DNA of 64,000 nt from Pseudobdellovibrionaceae bacterium (GTDB lineage Bacteria; Bdellovibrionota; Bdellovibrionia; Bdellovibrionales; UBA1609). Where the stretch lies: assembly GCA_020635055.1 (NCBI GenBank), contig JACKAN010000010.1, positions 1 to 64,000 of the forward strand, given 5' to 3'. The translations under genes and the position numbers were made by a program. This document shows positions 8,464 to 18,414 of the stretch, in pieces (positions within the stretch are counted from its first letter, which is position 1; each line of letters opens with the position of its first letter). Under the pieces are notes generated by a model. It worked only from the letters and a program-made list of their open reading frames with translations. It was not told the origin of the DNA and searched no databases.

Positions 8464-11400
8464 GTGCGTTCTTTAATTTTTTTATTCAAAACTACAAACT
8501 CAGTGGCTTGATGGTTCTGGTGCTTATTTTCCTAGGAGTGATTGGAGTTAAGAACTTAAAAAGTGAATCTCGCCCCCCTGTTGATTTTGCAAAAGTCACA
8601 ATTTCCACGGTTTTCCCAGGAGCTTCTCCCGAGGAGATTGAAGAGATGATTACGAGTAAAATCGAAGATGAGATTAGAGGTATTGAGGGGATTAAAGATG
8701 TTTCTTCGGTTTCAGAAACAGGCCAAAGCAATGTCTCAATCCGAATTGACATGGATAATTTCAACACGAACAAAGTTGCAGACGATATACAAAGAAGCGT
8801 GCAAAGAGTTCAAGATTTACCCGCCGACATTCTAGATCGACCTAGTTTTTTAAAATTTAATGCTAAGGAAATTCCAATTATAGAGATGGCCATTCTGGGA
8901 TCCAATGAGAATCGTAAAAGAGACCAGTTGGCCGATGAACTTGAATCTATATTGGAAGAGGACTCTGGAGTTTCTAGTATTCGCTTGTCAGGCTATCAAA
9001 ACAGAGAGTTCCAAGTTTTGTTAGACCCTCAGAAAATGCAAAAAAACTATATTGGAATCACTGAAGTTGTTGAAGCCATAAAGCGAAGAAGTCAAAACAT
9101 TCCAGCAGGGTTTATTCGCATTCCAGAAAATCAAAAGCTCGTTCGAGTTACGGGTCAAATTAAGTCGGCGGCAGAGATGGCAGATATTGTGGTTAGGTCT
9201 AATTTCTCTGGTAAAAAAGTTCTAATAAAAGATATTGCTGAAATCAAAGATGGGAAAGAAGACGCAAGTATTAAAGTGCAAGTCGATGGTGAGCCCGCCA
9301 CATTAATCACAGTTTCAAAAAAAGCACAGGCAGATGCAATTAAAACTGTAGAGAACCTTAATGTTCTTATCTCTCGATTTGAAAGCAAACTGCCGCAAGG
9401 CTACAGGATAATTGAATATAATAATGAGGCCTCACGGATCGCTGATCGCTTAAATATAGTTATTAACAATGCCTTATTTGGCTTGGTCTTTGTTTTTGTT
9501 ATTATGTTGATTTTCCTGCCTGGAGTTTTGGGCGCTATGGCATCACTGAGTTTACCATTAGCTCTCATGGGAACTCTCGGTCTCATGTATATTTGGGATA
9601 TAAATTTTAACAATATAACTATGCTTGCCATGGTGATTGCCATCGGCATGTTGGTTGATAATTCAGTAGTAATTAGTGAAAACTATGCTCGACTAAGAAT
9701 GGAAGGCTTGGACAATAAACCAGCAGCCTTAAAAGCTGTACATCAATTTTGGATTCCATTAACAGCAACAGTACTTACTACAATAGTTGCTTTTTTACCT
9801 ATGTTAGTTACCAAGGGCATTATGGGGCAGTTCATTAAATGGATTCCTATTATGGTATCCGTGGCTCTAAGTATGAGCCTTATAGAGGGTTTTTTGTTGT
9901 TGCCAGCTAGGTTGCAATTTACGGTCAATAAATTGCAAAAATACAAAACCAACTCTAATAATCAACACCAATTGTGGTTCGATAAGTTAAAAAATAAGTT
10001 TGAATATTTTATGTCTAGCTGTATTCATAAGAGATATTGGATTCTTTTCCTGATCACCGTCCTTCTTGTTTCTAGTGTTATTATAAATATTAAAGCTAAC
10101 CGCTTTGAGCTTTTTCCCTCTGAAGAGGTAGAGTATTATTTTGCCAGCTTTGAATCTCCCATTACAAGTACGATAGAGCAAACAGACGCAATGGCCAAAG
10201 ATTTATCCTTTAAAGTCAAAAAAGAATTGGGCGAGGAAGTCAACTATATTGTCTCTCGCGTGGGAAACATGAGAATTGGCACAAGAGGAGATTCAAAAAA
10301 TGGTGATTATGTTGGGATGCTAACAATTGCTATAAAACCGGATCGGGCAAAAGTTTTAGATCCAGTGAAAATACTAAGAAAACTCAGAAGTATTAACAAA
10401 GGTCCATTTACTAAGCTGGTTTTTGAGGTTGCAAAAGGAGGACCTCCAGTTGGCCAGGCTTTGAGCGTGACTTTTAGATCCAGAAACTATGCAGAGCTAA
10501 AAAATATAGTTCAAACCTTTAAAGAGGAAATAAAAGAAATCCCTGGAGTTGTGGACATTGATGACAATGAAATTCGTGGTGGACCGGAATTTAAAATAAC
10601 TCCGGACTACGAGGCTATTTCTCGATTGAAAATTACAACTGAGGGTATTGGTATAGCTATGAGGTCGGCATTGCAAGGGGCTTTTGCCTCTGAGCTTACG
10701 GACAATGGTAAGGATTTTAAATTAAGAGTCCGATATGATGATAAAAATCGGGCGACGCTGAATGCATTAAAAAATACTTTTATAATGGAACCTCAAGGGC
10801 GATTGATCCCGCTGTCTTCAATAGTGAAAATAGAAGAGCATGAGGGCCCGTCCGTGAGAAAGCATTATAATTTTAAAAGATCTATAACCGTTACTAGTGA
10901 TGTGGATGTGGAGAAGATCACTTCCATTCAGCTCAATAACAAAGCCAGAGAGATATACAAGGAGCTATCTTTAAAGTACCCTACTGTCACAGTTAACTTT
11001 GGTGGAGAAGAAGAGAGTACTAAAGAATCTACTTCATCTTTAAAAAACGCCATGATTATAGCTATTGTGAGTATTTTTGCAATATTGGTTTTTCTATTTC
11101 ACAGTTACTTAGTTTCACTTTTGGTTTTAACTACAATTCCTCTGGGTCTTGTTGGTGTAAGTTGGGCTTTCTTTTTTCACCAAAAACCCCTCAGTTTTTT
11201 AGCCTTAATTGGTGTCGTTGGTTTGGCTGGGGTCGTGGTGAATTCGGCCATTGTTCTTATTAGCTATACAAATGATGTAATAAAAGACGGTAAGTTGTCG
11301 ATTCATGAGGCTCTGTCGGTGGCTTCCAGTCATCGCTTGCGAGCAGTATTAGTTACAAGTTTAACAACTGTGGGCGGCTTGTTTCCAACGGCTTATGGCT

Positions 11401-11588
11401 GGGGAGGACACGATTCCATTTTGGTTCCAATGACTTTAGCTCTGGCCTGGGGTTTGGTCAGTGGTACCTTACTTACTTTAATTTGGGTCCCCTGTGGATA
11501 CGCAATTATTTTTGATATAGATGCTTTTTTTAAACGTCTTTTTCAGAAGTCAAAACATGTAGTTAAGGAGGAGGTTGTAAATGCTTAA
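8460..11588 (+). CDS. RND-superfamily efflux transporter (inner-membrane pump)
   Basis: At 1042 residues this is full length for a proton-driven RND pump. An N-terminal TM segment is followed by a porter domain (FPGASPEEIEEMITSKIE is the family signature). TM4 contains AIGMLVDNSVVISEN: the first proton-relay Asp is kept and the second is Asn, as in many non-AcrB subclasses. A second porter half and TM bundle end near GVVVNSAIVLISY. The gene sits between a TolC-like gene and a lipoprotein gene with overlaps of 4 and 8 nt. No HlyD-type adaptor gene is present, so the adaptor must come from elsewhere or be replaced by a neighbour. Substrate unknown. Confidence 0.9.
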   Translation: MSAFFNFFIQNYKLSGLMVLVLIFLGVIGVKNLKSESRPPVDFAKVTISTVFPGASPEEIEEMITSKIEDEIRGIEGIKDVSSVSETGQSNVSIRIDMDNFNTNKVADDIQRSVQRVQDLPADILDRPSFLKFNAKEIPIIEMAILGSNENRKRDQLADELESILEEDSGVSSIRLSGYQNREFQVLLDPQKMQKNYIGITEVVEAIKRRSQNIPAGFIRIPENQKLVRVTGQIKSAAEMADIVVRSNFSGKKVLIKDIAEIKDGKEDASIKVQVDGEPATLITVSKKAQADAIKTVENLNVLISRFESKLPQGYRIIEYNNEASRIADRLNIVINNALFGLVFVFVIMLIFLPGVLGAMASLSLPLALMGTLGLMYIWDINFNNITMLAMVIAIGMLVDNSVVISENYARLRMEGLDNKPAALKAVHQFWIPLTATVLTTIVAFLPMLVTKGIMGQFIKWIPIMVSVALSMSLIEGFLLLPARLQFTVNKLQKYKTNSNNQHQLWFDKLKNKFEYFMSSCIHKRYWILFLITVLLVSSVIINIKANRFELFPSEEVEYYFASFESPITSTIEQTDAMAKDLSFKVKKELGEEVNYIVSRVGNMRIGTRGDSKNGDYVGMLTIAIKPDRAKVLDPVKILRKLRSINKGPFTKLVFEVAKGGPPVGQALSVTFRSRNYAELKNIVQTFKEEIKEIPGVVDIDDNEIRGGPEFKITPDYEAISRLKITTEGIGIAMRSALQGAFASELTDNGKDFKLRVRYDDKNRATLNALKNTFIMEPQGRLIPLSSIVKIEEHEGPSVRKHYNFKRSITVTSDVDVEKITSIQLNNKAREIYKELSLKYPTVTVNFGGEEESTKESTSSLKNAMIIAIVSIFAILVFLFHSYLVSLLVLTTIPLGLVGVSWAFFFHQKPLSFLALIGVVGLAGVVVNSAIVLISYTNDVIKDGKLSIHEALSVASSHRLRAVLVTSLTTVGGLFPTAYGWGGHDSILVPMTLALAWGLVSGTLLTLIWVPCGYAIIFDIDAFFKRLFQKSKHVVKEEVVNA

Positions 11589-12147
11589 AGGGATTTATTT
11601 GATTTTATTTTCATTCTTAATTGTTGCCTGTGATGCTGGGCTAGATTCTAATTTTGAGTCTACAGATCAAGAATTGATAATTGATAAAGCCAACAAGGCT
11701 TCTCTTGAAGAAGTCGAAAGTTTAAGATTAATTGGGGATTACCGATTGGATTTGATTTCAAAAAAAATAGATCCAGCTAGAAAACAAAAGTTTGAATTTA
11801 CTCATCATATTTCAATAATTAAATTCCCCTCTAAAACGATAGTAAATGGGAAGCAAGTACCTCTATATAGAGTCAAAGCTATTATTTCTTATGTGCCAAA
11901 AGACGAAAAGTTATCTTCACTTGACTACCCCATTCTGTTGGCAAATGTGTACTTTTCTTCCATTAACAATGAGATTACAATTATTTTAGGTTCAGAAGAT
12001 GGTGGTGGTATTTCAGTTGGCAGCAATGGTAATGGCGCTATTTTTCTAGCCACAGGATCCATAGAAGCGGATGGATTTAAAATGGATCGAATTTATACTC
12101 ACCTTGGGGAGTTTGAACCAGCATTTATGTATCGAATTAGCAATTAA
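11581..12147 (+). CDS. Lipoprotein, last gene of RND operon
   Basis: A 188-residue product with a clear lipobox (LIVAC) after a short hydrophobic signal. The mature part is mostly beta-prone with a Gly-rich segment (GSEDGGGISVGSNGNGAIF). The gene overlaps the RND gene by 8 nt and its own ribosome site (AAGGAGG) lies in the pump gene's 3' end. Co-expression with the pump suggests an accessory periplasmic or outer-membrane component, but it has no adaptor-like coiled coil. Its stop overlaps the stop of the convergent hydrolase gene. Confidence 0.7.
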   Translation: MLKGIYLILFSFLIVACDAGLDSNFESTDQELIIDKANKASLEEVESLRLIGDYRLDLISKKIDPARKQKFEFTHHISIIKFPSKTIVNGKQVPLYRVKAIISYVPKDEKLSSLDYPILLANVYFSSINNEITIILGSEDGGGISVGSNGNGAIFLATGSIEADGFKMDRIYTHLGEFEPAFMYRISN

Positions 12148-13013
12148 AACGATGGCTTTAACTGAATAGGAATCTTTAAGTAGCTTATTTGATTGGATTC
12201 AGGTGAAGGAATGTTTCCGGCTCTTATGTTTGTCTGAATACTCTGTAATAAAAGTTTTGGAGTTTCCAATTCAGCATCCCTGGTTTCGCGATAACGGATA
12301 AATTCTTCTTTTTTTGTTGTTGCCTTTAATCGAATGTTGTCTCTTTTTTCATCGCCAATGGTGGAAGCGCACTTCAGTCCCCTGCCATTTGGCAAGTAAT
12401 CATGACCTACATAGACGATTGTGTTATCAGGCAAAGTGTATAGCTGCTTTGTTATAGATTCGTACAGGTCCTCAGCACTACCAGAAGGGAAGTCACAGCG
12501 TCCAGTTCCGTAGTCTGGCATAAATAATGTGTCTCCTGAAAAAACAGCCCCTTCAGTTAAAAAACAGCAACATGCGGGAGTATGTCCTGGTGTGGGAAGA
12601 GTTTTGAACCATAAGCTCCCTGCATAAAAGACTTTTCCTAAAACTAAGAGTTCATCAAACTGACTCCCGTCAGCTTTAAATTCTTCACTGAGATTGAAGT
12701 AGTTTTTAAACAAATCTTGAACTTTCGTAATATTTTCGCCAATAGCTACTTTTGCCTTAGGAAAGTTTTGTTTAAGAAACTGTGATCCTGACAAATGGTC
12801 GGCGTGGGCATGGGTCTCTAATATATAATGTAGAGTGAGTTTGTTTTCATGTATAAAATCAGTGAGTTGCCCCACTGAATCTAAAGAATAAGTTGATGAC
12901 TTTGGGTCATAGTTAAGAACTGGGTCAATAACTACAGAATCCTTTGTAGATGAATCAAAAACAATATAGCTTAGAGTAAAAGTATCTGGGTCAAAAAATT
13001 CTTTAACAGTCAT
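12144..13013 (-). CDS. MBL-fold hydrolase, persulfide dioxygenase-like
   Basis: Start ATG at 13013 has GGAG 6 nt upstream; an in-frame TTG at 13025 is less likely. The 289-residue protein carries the metal-binding HAHADHL motif and TPGHTPACC, SGDTLFMPDYGTGRCDFP and YVGHDYLPNGRG. Together these are the signature of the ETHE1/Blh persulfide dioxygenase branch of the metallo-beta-lactamase fold. That family oxidises glutathione persulfide to sulfite in the cytoplasm during sulfide detoxification. The gene stands alone and converges on the RND operon, so context adds little. Confidence 0.8.
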   Translation of the reverse strand: MTVKEFFDPDTFTLSYIVFDSSTKDSVVIDPVLNYDPKSSTYSLDSVGQLTDFIHENKLTLHYILETHAHADHLSGSQFLKQNFPKAKVAIGENITKVQDLFKNYFNLSEEFKADGSQFDELLVLGKVFYAGSLWFKTLPTPGHTPACCCFLTEGAVFSGDTLFMPDYGTGRCDFPSGSAEDLYESITKQLYTLPDNTIVYVGHDYLPNGRGLKCASTIGDEKRDNIRLKATTKKEEFIRYRETRDAELETPKLLLQSIQTNIRAGNIPSPESNQISYLKIPIQLKPSF

Positions 13014-13331
13014 TCTCTTCTCCAATTATTGAACCATCAAAGTAAGAGATTTCATGTTTTTTTGTCAAACTTTTATTCGACTATCAAAAAAATAAATTAT
13101 TTTTACACTAATGATTTCAGTATCATAGGTCCATGTCTTAAAATGATAATTGAATTTTACAAAGAGTAATTAGCGGTTTAAGGAAAAACCTAAAAGGTAA
13201 GGCTAGATTAAAGTCCTGCTCCATTCTGACGATAAATATTTAAGATTTGCTGACTCCTCCTTTCATGTAATTCCCTTGTTCAATCCTTCAAATCTAAACA
13301 AATTTATCCGTCTCTAAAATAGGAGGGGCAG
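13014..13331. other. Divergent intergenic region
   Basis: About 318 bp between the leftward hydrolase gene and the rightward von Willebrand lipoprotein gene. It is AT-rich and must hold both promoters, but no convincing -35/-10 pair was found. The only clear element is AGGAGG at 13321-13326, the ribosome binding site of the next gene. Confidence 0.4.
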
Positions 13332-14396
13332 ATGTTTAAAAGATCAATGAAGATCTTAGTGTTATTTTTGTCGCTTACAATTATAACAGCCTGTGGTGAG
13401 CCAGATCCATCTTTTTCGCTTTTATCTGATAATGACGTGTTTCTACAGAACAGTAATGAAATCAACACTAAAATAGATATCTTATGGGTCATTGATAACT
13501 CTGGCAGCATGGAAACCTCGCAAGATGCATTGGTTGCTAACTTTGAAGAATTTATTGATGGCTTTCGCGATAGAGGTTTTGATTTTCAGATGGCGGTTAC
13601 AACTACCGACGCCTATCGTGATTTATATTTAAATGGAGAATTGTCTAGATTCAAAGATGGCACCAATTTAACATCACATACGGGTGAGTACATCGTAACG
13701 CCTCAGACTCCTAATTTTGAAAGCACATTCCTTATCAACGTTTTACAAGGAATTGCTGGTCATGGTGATGAGCGAGCCTTCTCTAGCTTTACAACCGCAC
13801 TGGACAACCCTCTTAATCAGGGCTTTGTTCGTCCTGATAGTTTTTTGGCTGTGATTATTGTGAGTGACGAAGATGATCTTTCTCACGATAACATAAACTA
13901 CGTAGGTGACATTAATGATCCTTCGATTACACCTATCCAGAACTATGTTGACTATTTAGACAATTTAACAAATTCAACAGAAGCTTTTAAGAGATACAGT
14001 GTTTCTGCTCTGGCTATATTAGATGAGGACTGTCGCCAGCAACTTACAACGGATTGGCCTGGCCGTAGAATTGGTGAACGCTATTTACAACTGGTTGAGG
14101 CCACTGGTGGAGAAAAAGGGAGCCTGTGTGAAAACTTCGCAGTTATTTTAGATTTTATTTCTGAGGGCATTATACAATTAGCAACACAATTCTATTTAAA
14201 TAGAATCCCGAAGCCGGAAACTATTCAAGTCATAATTAACAATCAAGCTGTGGCTCCAGTTGCGGACCCCGCCAATCCAAAAGATGGTTGGTTGTACAAT
14301 GCGGATAACAATAGTGTGATGTTTTATGGCTCAGCAATACCCGCTCAGGGCGCTAATATTAACATCGTTTACGATCCTGTAGCAGTTGGACAGTAA
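13332..14396 (+). CDS. von Willebrand factor A-like lipoprotein
   Basis: A strong AGGAGG lies 5 nt before the ATG. The 354-residue protein has a lipoprotein signal with lipobox ITAC, then DILWVIDNSGSM (the MIDAS metal-binding DxSxS motif) near residue 50. A later IIVSDEDD segment fits the vWA fold. It is probably anchored to a membrane with the vWA domain binding a protein or divalent ion. Such stand-alone vWA lipoproteins are common in myxobacteria and Bdellovibrio-type organisms. The C-terminal ~100 residues look like a small beta domain. No operon partners. Confidence 0.75.
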   Translation: MFKRSMKILVLFLSLTIITACGEPDPSFSLLSDNDVFLQNSNEINTKIDILWVIDNSGSMETSQDALVANFEEFIDGFRDRGFDFQMAVTTTDAYRDLYLNGELSRFKDGTNLTSHTGEYIVTPQTPNFESTFLINVLQGIAGHGDERAFSSFTTALDNPLNQGFVRPDSFLAVIIVSDEDDLSHDNINYVGDINDPSITPIQNYVDYLDNLTNSTEAFKRYSVSALAILDEDCRQQLTTDWPGRRIGERYLQLVEATGGEKGSLCENFAVILDFISEGIIQLATQFYLNRIPKPETIQVIINNQAVAPVADPANPKDGWLYNADNNSVMFYGSAIPAQGANINIVYDPVAVGQ

Positions 14397-14452
14397 GCGA
14401 ACATTATCATATAAACAGTGGACAGCTGGAATAAGCTAAATATAATGAGCTT

Positions 14453-15526
14453 ATGAAACAAATTAAAAGAGTTATACTTTTAGCTGTCCCATTATCTTTT
14501 TTAATTGGTTTATGGTGGGGTCGACTGCAATATGAAAAGAAAAGGGACTCTCACCAGACCCACTACGACCTGAGAGTTCTTAGTCAAAAAAATAGTCTAC
14601 CCATAACTCTTGTCGAGGCTTTTGAAAAGCAAACTGGCTTAAAGGTGGACGTTATTGAGGCTGAAGATTTAGCTAGTCTTGAAAAGTTAGCTAAAATGCC
14701 GCTACTGGACGTTATCGTTCATAAATCTTATAACACTAAAAATCTTATCCAAAATAAATTGTTGGTAAATATTCAGACTGAAAAACTGGTATCTTCTAAA
14801 AATATCCAGGTCGACTTTTGGCCCTCTGAAAAATACGATTGGCTAAAGGCTATCCCCTACTCATGGGGTGTAAATGGGTTCTTAGGTAAAAAAGGTCGAG
14901 ACTTCGAAAATGATTATCTTGAAACATTTTCTGACTCAAAACTTACTGGTAAAGAGGACCATAGTGTTTTTTATTTTTCTACAGACTTTGATGCGCTTTA
15001 CTTTGTTTTATTGCAGAACAACAAAGAGTTGAAAGCATTTATTAACAACAACAAAGTCGATTTATTGCAATCAGAATTATCTAAATTGAAAACCAAAGTC
15101 AGGTTTTTTAATGACCAAAATGACAAATTAGATAAGGGAGACTTAGCCTATCACCATATTTCAAATGGCAAGGCGGCCAAGTACATTCAAGACGATGGGG
15201 AGTACGATTTTTTTGTGCCTGATCAGGGGGGATTGTTTTGGATGAATTTTATAAGCCTAACTAGGCAGGGCGATTTAAATATTAATAGCTATAAATTTAT
15301 GGATTTTCTAATTGATGCTAAAACACAAAAAAACCTTGTTATTAAGAGTGATTTGGCAAGCGTTCTTCCTTTATCAGATTCACCGATGCTGTCTGCGAAC
15401 TACATAAGACAAATTCATCTTTCAAAATTACTTCTTTTCGATGAATTCGAAGATCCAAAGCTTGCCTGGCAGTCTAGCATAAAGTTAAGTTTTACAGATT
15501 TGCTAGATAAAAGTATAAAAAAATAA
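14453..15526 (+). CDS. Extracellular solute-binding protein (PotD-like), membrane-anchored
   Basis: The N-terminus (ILLAVPLSFLIGLWWG followed by RLQYEKKR) looks like an uncleaved anchor or signal. The mature part starts as polyamine/iron-type binding proteins do (LRVLSQKNSLPITLVEAFEKQTG) and has the expected LDVIVH strand. Length (357) fits family 1 solute-binding proteins. No ABC permease or ATPase gene is adjacent, so it may serve a distant transporter or a sensing role. Substrate not predictable. Its stop abuts that of the convergent lipoprotein gene. Confidence 0.6.
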   Translation: MKQIKRVILLAVPLSFLIGLWWGRLQYEKKRDSHQTHYDLRVLSQKNSLPITLVEAFEKQTGLKVDVIEAEDLASLEKLAKMPLLDVIVHKSYNTKNLIQNKLLVNIQTEKLVSSKNIQVDFWPSEKYDWLKAIPYSWGVNGFLGKKGRDFENDYLETFSDSKLTGKEDHSVFYFSTDFDALYFVLLQNNKELKAFINNNKVDLLQSELSKLKTKVRFFNDQNDKLDKGDLAYHHISNGKAAKYIQDDGEYDFFVPDQGGLFWMNFISLTRQGDLNINSYKFMDFLIDAKTQKNLVIKSDLASVLPLSDSPMLSANYIRQIHLSKLLLFDEFEDPKLAWQSSIKLSFTDLLDKSIKK

Positions 15527-16081
15527 TTAAATTCCGCTCTCAACATTTATATTAAGGGAGCTACCACTCATTTGATAGCTTCCGTCCTTGCCGCCAGAAA
15601 TGCAAAGAAACAAATCGTGACTGTATGTAATGGCCGCTGGAATTCTGATTTTAATATTGTATCGCCCATTTATGCAAACGCCTGGGATGTTGCCAAGGCC
15701 ATCACTGTAGCTGTTATCAGTTTGGCTTAATGCACTTGGAGATCCACAGACATGTGAGGGGTTTATAACTCCTAAAGAATTAACGACAACGGTTTTAGTG
15801 GATTCTTCCATAAAATGCCAGTCGATTCGATTTGTAGGGAAGCCACCCTCATTGCATTCACCACCAATATTGAACTCTACTTGATTAGGTTTCAAATAGA
15901 GCGTTCTAATCGAGGTGTCCAATGTTAATTTATCTTTATTTTCAGAAAAGCATAAACTGTCCTTAGAATCTAAACAGTTTTGAGCATTGATACTGTTAAA
16001 AAGGGATCCATCCACACTGTTGGAGCAGTGAACAAGATTTAAAGATAATAAGATAAAAAATATATATTTAAAAGATCTCAT
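15527..16081 (-). CDS. Small lipoprotein, unknown function
   Basis: 184 residues with a hydrophobic signal ending LNLVHC, so Cys20 is the likely lipidated residue. AGGAATT just before the ATG is a plausible ribosome site. The mature part has several cysteines (CNEGG, HVCGS, GVCINGR, FLCISGG) suggesting disulfides in a periplasmic beta-rich fold. The sequence matches nothing recognised. It converges on the preceding solute-binding protein gene with no gap. Confidence 0.6.
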   Translation of the reverse strand: MRSFKYIFFILLSLNLVHCSNSVDGSLFNSINAQNCLDSKDSLCFSENKDKLTLDTSIRTLYLKPNQVEFNIGGECNEGGFPTNRIDWHFMEESTKTVVVNSLGVINPSHVCGSPSALSQTDNSYSDGLGNIPGVCINGRYNIKIRIPAAITYSHDLFLCISGGKDGSYQMSGSSLNINVESGI

Positions 16082-16192
16082 AATTCCTATTACTATTGTA
16101 ACCTATCGGAGGAATTTGAGACAAACTCAAGCTCAAAATGAGACATATAATGCTTGATTTTGAAGGTTTTTTCTTATTTTATGGGCAACGAA

Positions 16193-17713
16193 ATGACCAA
16201 ACTACTTCTATTATTAATTTATCTATCAATTTGTTTCCAAAGCGTTGCCTCCTCTTTTTCTTTTCACCTGTTACAAGAACCCCATACTTTGGATCCAATA
16301 TCTATTCGCGGCTCGACGGGAAGCTATTTATTTACAAACCTCTTTCGATCACTTTATCGATATCATAATTTAAAAGGATTAATTCCCGAAGGAGCAGAAT
16401 TCTGTGTTTGGAAAAACAATAAGCATTTAAACTGTAAACTCAATAGAAAAGTAAAATGGAGCCAAGGAGATTCAGTTAAGGCTCAGCATTATGTAAATTC
16501 TTTTCAGCATTTGATAAATCCTAAAACTTCAACTGTAAATTCTGAACTGATTCTAAATTTAAAAAATGCTTCTCTTATACTTAAAGGTAAAAAGAAACCC
16601 ACTGAATTAGGTATAAAAGCATTAGGTGAATATGAACTCGATTTTTACTTTGATCAAATTGATCCTGATTTCTTATACAAATTGAGTTACCCCAGTTTGG
16701 CTCCAATATATAGTTCTCATTTCCCGGATAAAAAACAAGCTCATAAATTAGTAGTCAATGGCCCCTACAAGATAAAAGAATGGGTGCCTGGCAAGCGCAT
16801 ATATCTAGAGCGAAACTCCTACTATGCGAATTCTCAAAAAAAATACCCTGAAATCATGGTTTATTTTATTGAGGATGATGAGACCGCACTTCGAGTTTTT
16901 GAAAGCAATAAAATGAGCTTTTTAAGGAGACTTAACTCTTCACAAATAGAAAACTTTAGAGTGAAAAAAGGATTTTTCCAAGTACCTGTGGCACGTTTTG
17001 ATTACATGGGGTTTGGTCCTGAATTAAAAAAACATAAGGCCTTCAGAAAAGCTCTTGCCTTGTCTTTAGATTATGAACAATTAAAAAAAATCTATCATGC
17101 ACTTGGGCGTCCTGGCTGTCCTTCTATGCCTTCTCGACTCATGAAAGAAGTGCCTTGTTACCCTTTTGATTTAAAAACAGCAAAAGAAATCATAGGATCT
17201 CTTCCTGTTGAATTAAAGAAAAAGCGATGGCCAATCTATTTTAGTAAAATGGGGGGTGACGATATTGCCAAAGGAATGGAGTGGATGCAGCATCAATGGC
17301 AAAGTCACTTAGGATTGCAATTGGAGTTAAAACCTGAAGAACAAGGTGTTTATTTGCAGATATTAAATTCTAAACCACCTGCGATTTTCAGGAAGGGTCT
17401 CAACCTAGATCGACCTACTTGTTTGGCGGGATTGGAAACCTTTTTGAAAGGACATCCAGAGAATTTTATTCAACTTGATGACATTATTTATAAGCAATGG
17501 GTTCAGCAGCTAGAAAACACTCAGGACAATACAGCAAAGCAAAAGCTATGTTCAAAAGCCATCCAGCGACTGATGGATGAATTTTATATTATTCCTTTAG
17601 GTGAAATGCATTTTACAATGTTAGAAGATGGAAACTTCACAGGATGGTCGATTAATGAATTTAATCAGTTGGACCTCACCGACTTACAAGCTAAAACTTC
17701 ATCTTCAAAATAG
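16193..17713 (+). CDS. ABC transporter substrate-binding protein, family 5 (oligopeptide type)
   Basis: The ATG at 16193 gives a clean signal peptide (TKLLLLLIYLSICFQSVAS); upstream in-frame ATGs at 16154 and 16181 would add an unusual N-terminus. The mature protein opens with FHLLQEPHTLDPISI, the DppA/OppA pattern (xxxPxTLDP). It includes the family signature region around GPYKIKEWVPGKRIYLERNSYY. At about 506 residues it is a complete SBP_bac_5 protein, expected to bind peptides in the periplasm. No permease or ATPase genes adjoin it. Confidence 0.8.
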   Translation: MTKLLLLLIYLSICFQSVASSFSFHLLQEPHTLDPISIRGSTGSYLFTNLFRSLYRYHNLKGLIPEGAEFCVWKNNKHLNCKLNRKVKWSQGDSVKAQHYVNSFQHLINPKTSTVNSELILNLKNASLILKGKKKPTELGIKALGEYELDFYFDQIDPDFLYKLSYPSLAPIYSSHFPDKKQAHKLVVNGPYKIKEWVPGKRIYLERNSYYANSQKKYPEIMVYFIEDDETALRVFESNKMSFLRRLNSSQIENFRVKKGFFQVPVARFDYMGFGPELKKHKAFRKALALSLDYEQLKKIYHALGRPGCPSMPSRLMKEVPCYPFDLKTAKEIIGSLPVELKKKRWPIYFSKMGGDDIAKGMEWMQHQWQSHLGLQLELKPEEQGVYLQILNSKPPAIFRKGLNLDRPTCLAGLETFLKGHPENFIQLDDIIYKQWVQQLENTQDNTAKQKLCSKAIQRLMDEFYIIPLGEMHFTMLEDGNFTGWSINEFNQLDLTDLQAKTSSSK

Positions 17714-18038
17714 CTGGCTGCGAATTTCTTTGAGTTCAATGAGTTGATCATGAGTGAAATTTGAGTGTCCTCTTTATTTAAGCCTCCTAATAGTTTTATC
17801 GATTTATGTGGCCGCAAGATGTATGGAAGGGCTTGGGATCAGGTGAGTCCACCACTCTCCACCTGAGCTATGATGAATGCCAGCAGTAGAAAAAATAAAA
17901 AATACCAATAATTTCTAAATATGAGACGCCGCCAACTCTATTTATGTTTCATCAATGTATATTATTTCACCATTTTGTTAATGGTTTAAGGAACCCCGAC
18001 CAATGACCGATAAAAACTAAACAAAGGGAGTGAGTTTT
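17714..18038. other. Intergenic region with hairpin
   Basis: No gene supported. A hairpin at 17839-17866 (TCAGGTG / CACCTGA, 14-nt loop) lies roughly 125 bp after the solute-binding gene. The reverse strand of this segment resembles a tRNA D-arm, but no full cloverleaf could be drawn. AAAGGGAG at 18023-18030 is the ribosome site of the next gene. Confidence 0.4.
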
Positions 18039-18257
18039 ATGTCAAATGATAAGAAGCCCAAGAAAATGGAAGGTACATCAGGTAATGTTTTAGAGTTACC
18101 TAAACAATGCCCCGTATGCAGTGGAAAAGTTAAAAGAGCAGGATTTTGCGACGAGCATTTCTTATGGTTTAAGGCTGGCTTAGTTAATCGAGCCGGAGAA
18201 AAACCAAAGGATTTTGATAAAAAATATCAAAGCTATGTTAGAAAGCCCGCAGCTTAA
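18039..18257 (+). CDS. Small protein with CxxC...CxxH zinc-ribbon-like motif
   Basis: The ATG at 18039, 8 nt after AAAGGGAG, is preferred to an in-frame GTG at 18030. The 72-residue product contains CPVC, then GFCDEHF, a possible zinc site (Cys-x2-Cys ... Cys-x2-His). It is lysine-rich and ends YQSYVRKPAA. No signal peptide. Function unknown; it could be a small nucleic-acid or protein-binding factor. Followed by a GC-rich hairpin (GGGCCC CATA GGGCCC) near 18277-18292. Confidence 0.65.
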   Translation: MSNDKKPKKMEGTSGNVLELPKQCPVCSGKVKRAGFCDEHFLWFKAGLVNRAGEKPKDFDKKYQSYVRKPAA

Positions 18258-18414
18258 TAATAAGTTTAAAATGGCAGAGGGCCCCATAGGGCCCAACTTA
18301 TTGCCATTGACCATGAAAAGACTTTCAAAAAATATAGAAAATAAGTCAGCATTATGACTTATCGGTAAAATAAACCTTTCCCTGAGTGCATATTTTTGCT
18401 ACTTAAAAGCCTCT

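Noticed and set aside
17830..17885. tRNA-like D-arm on the minus strand (TAGCTCAGGTGGAGAGT)
   Set aside because: No matching acceptor, anticodon or T arms could be drawn. The segment is better explained by a 7-bp hairpin.
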